From assembly GCA_944472135.2 (NCBI GenBank), contig CALYDD020000316.1, positions 62,001-126,000 on the forward strand: a DNA stretch of 64,000 nt, read 5' to 3'. Made by a program: the position numbers and the translations under genes. Source of the DNA: Trichobilharzia regenti. Lineage: Eukaryota; Platyhelminthes; Trematoda; Strigeidida; Schistosomatidae. The notes beneath the pieces were generated by a model that ran no database searches, was not told the origin of the DNA, and worked only from the letters and a program-made list of their open reading frames with translations. Positions 63,038 through 64,000 of this stretch are shown piece by piece (position 1 is the first letter of the stretch; each line of letters begins with the position of its first letter).

Positions 63038-64000
63038 AAACTGATTGATAACAACACCCATCTAAAGATCCATGGAATTATCTCCAGCTATTCTGTCTAT
63101 AATATCAGTATTGAAAGACCAGCAGATTGCCCTTTTTCCTCCCTACTTCACCGTTTCCCTAAAATTCTTAAGCCGTCGTACAACATCGAGGACGTCCCTC
63201 ACACAGTTACTCACAAGATAGTTACTACGGGTCAACCAGTTCGTGCTCGTCCTCGTAGATTACCCCCGGACAAATTGGCAGCAGCCAAGGCAGAATTTGA
63301 ACACATGATGCAGCTCGGCATCATCAGACCCTCCAATAGTCCTTGGTCTTCGCCCTTACACATGGTGCCTAAAGCTGATCATGATTGGAGGCCATGTGGG
63401 GATTACCGACATTTAAACAATGCCACAGTTCCCGACCGTTATCCTATTCCTCATCTTCATGATTTCTCCCTGACATTACACGGAAAAACCATTTTTTCTA
63501 AAGTAGACTTGGTCAGGGCCTATCACCAAATACCAGTTGCCCAAGAGGATATCGAAAAAACGGCCATCATCACACCTTTCGGTTTGTTTGAATTTCTCCG
63601 CATGCCATTTGGCCTAAAGAACGCAGCACAATCCTTCCAACGTTTCATGGATCAGGTCACACAAGGTTTGGACTTTGTATTTGTATATATCGATGACGTT
63701 TTAATTGCTAGCTCGTCGCCCGAAGAACATACTGATCACCTCACCATCTTATTTCAACGATTTGAGCAATATGGAGTCGTCATTAACCCCAAAAAGTGCA
63801 TATTCGGTGTCTCCTCTATACAGTTTCTGGGACACCACATAACCGCGAATGGTATTACGCCTACGGAGGAAAAGATAGAGTCCATCAAAAACTTCCCCGA
63901 ACCAGATTCACTCAAGAAGGTCAGACGTTTTTTGGGGATGTTTAATTTCTATCGGCGTTTCATTCCTTCGTGTGCCTCCATCGTCCAGCCGTTAACCGAC
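63038..64000 (+). CDS. Gypsy reverse transcriptase (pol, continues beyond window)
   Basis: A stop-free frame of 321 codons to the window end, without an ATG start because it is the middle of pol. The linker reads [24 protein letters not shown] blocks: [42 protein letters not shown] (motif A), [25 protein letters not shown] (motif B region), [12 protein letters not shown] (catalytic YIDD at 63,686-63,697), then [19 protein letters not shown] and the connection block [15 protein letters not shown]. It copies the element RNA into DNA. The frame is offset by one base from the protease: AAAAA at 63,036-63,040 appears to have lost one A. RNase H and integrase would follow outside the window. Confidence 0.85.

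Larger units (their letters stand above)
61202..64000 (+). mobile_element. Ty3/Gypsy retrotransposon, CsRn1/Kabuki/Boudicca-like, 5' part
   Basis: A TGT...ACA LTR, primer-binding-site-like sequence, gag with a CX2HX9CX3C knuckle, aspartic protease and Gypsy RT in the order PR-RT, truncated by the window end. It is inserted in PLE1 copy G, so it is younger than that copy. Defects: a TAG and a frameshift in gag, a TAA in the protease, a run of about 58 A and a one-base loss before the RT. Confidence 0.85.

Noticed and set aside
62822..63061. 79-codon minus-strand frame with a poly-Phe stretch
   Set aside because: Antisense of the A homopolymer inside the Gypsy protease.
1..64000. CRISPR arrays, bacterial operons, riboswitches or phage genes
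   Set aside because: The repeats are long, dispersed and retroelement-derived. There is no short regular repeat-spacer pattern, and nothing suggests prokaryotic DNA.

Overview
The window looks like animal nuclear DNA from a trematode flatworm, most likely Schistosoma, although the species cannot be settled from sequence alone. The reason is the repeat repertoire: Penelope-like elements (PLEs), RTE-clade and CR1-clade LINEs, tRNA-derived SINEs with hammerhead-like cores (Sm-alpha type) and a Ty3/Gypsy element whose Gag has the CX2HX9CX3C knuckle of the CsRn1/Kabuki/Boudicca group. I found no convincing host gene. Essentially the whole 64 kb is nested and segmentally duplicated transposon DNA, as expected for heterochromatin or a sex-chromosome-specific repeat region.

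Layout. 1-1,642: PLE1 copy A (minus). 1,643-8,966: SINEs, a decayed LTR, PLE and CR1 pieces, interrupted at 3,386-6,821 by a young RTE LINE with an uninterrupted frame and a 9-bp target-site duplication. 9,032-12,015: PLE1 copy B (plus), then an X repeat block to about 13,440 and decayed repeats to 15,216. 15,217-18,377: a second copy of the 1,930-8,966 block without the RTE but with a solo LTR. 18,379-20,919: PLE1 copy C (minus). 20,987-24,535: inverted fragments, a second PLE lineage (PLE2), a SINE and a minus-strand RTE. 24,541-29,190: a plus-strand RTE split by a CR1 LINE with a 616-aa open frame. 29,190-35,990: non-coding flank, PLE1 copy D and X repeat. 36,255-49,797: an RTE piece and a large inverted repeat (PLE1 copies E and F in opposite orientation around a 1.8-kb centre). 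49,893-58,930: X repeats, two RTE relics and a smaller palindrome (arms 53,880-55,677 and 56,762-58,552). 58,930-61,201: AT-rich DNA, a SINE and PLE1 copy G. 61,202-64,000: a CsRn1-type Gypsy element inserted into copy G and running off the window.

How it fits together. The PLE1 copies are almost identical, and the five that contain the regions concerned share the same frameshifts and stop codon in the reverse transcriptase. They therefore appear to have multiplied after the gene was broken, by DNA-level segmental duplication and inversion or by trans-mobilisation. The RTE LINE, the CR1 LINE, the solo LTR and the Gypsy element are later insertions; for two of them the empty target site is preserved in the sister duplicate. 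Only the RTE at 3,386-6,821, the RT part of the CR1 element and the distal pol frame of the Gypsy element still read as long open frames.
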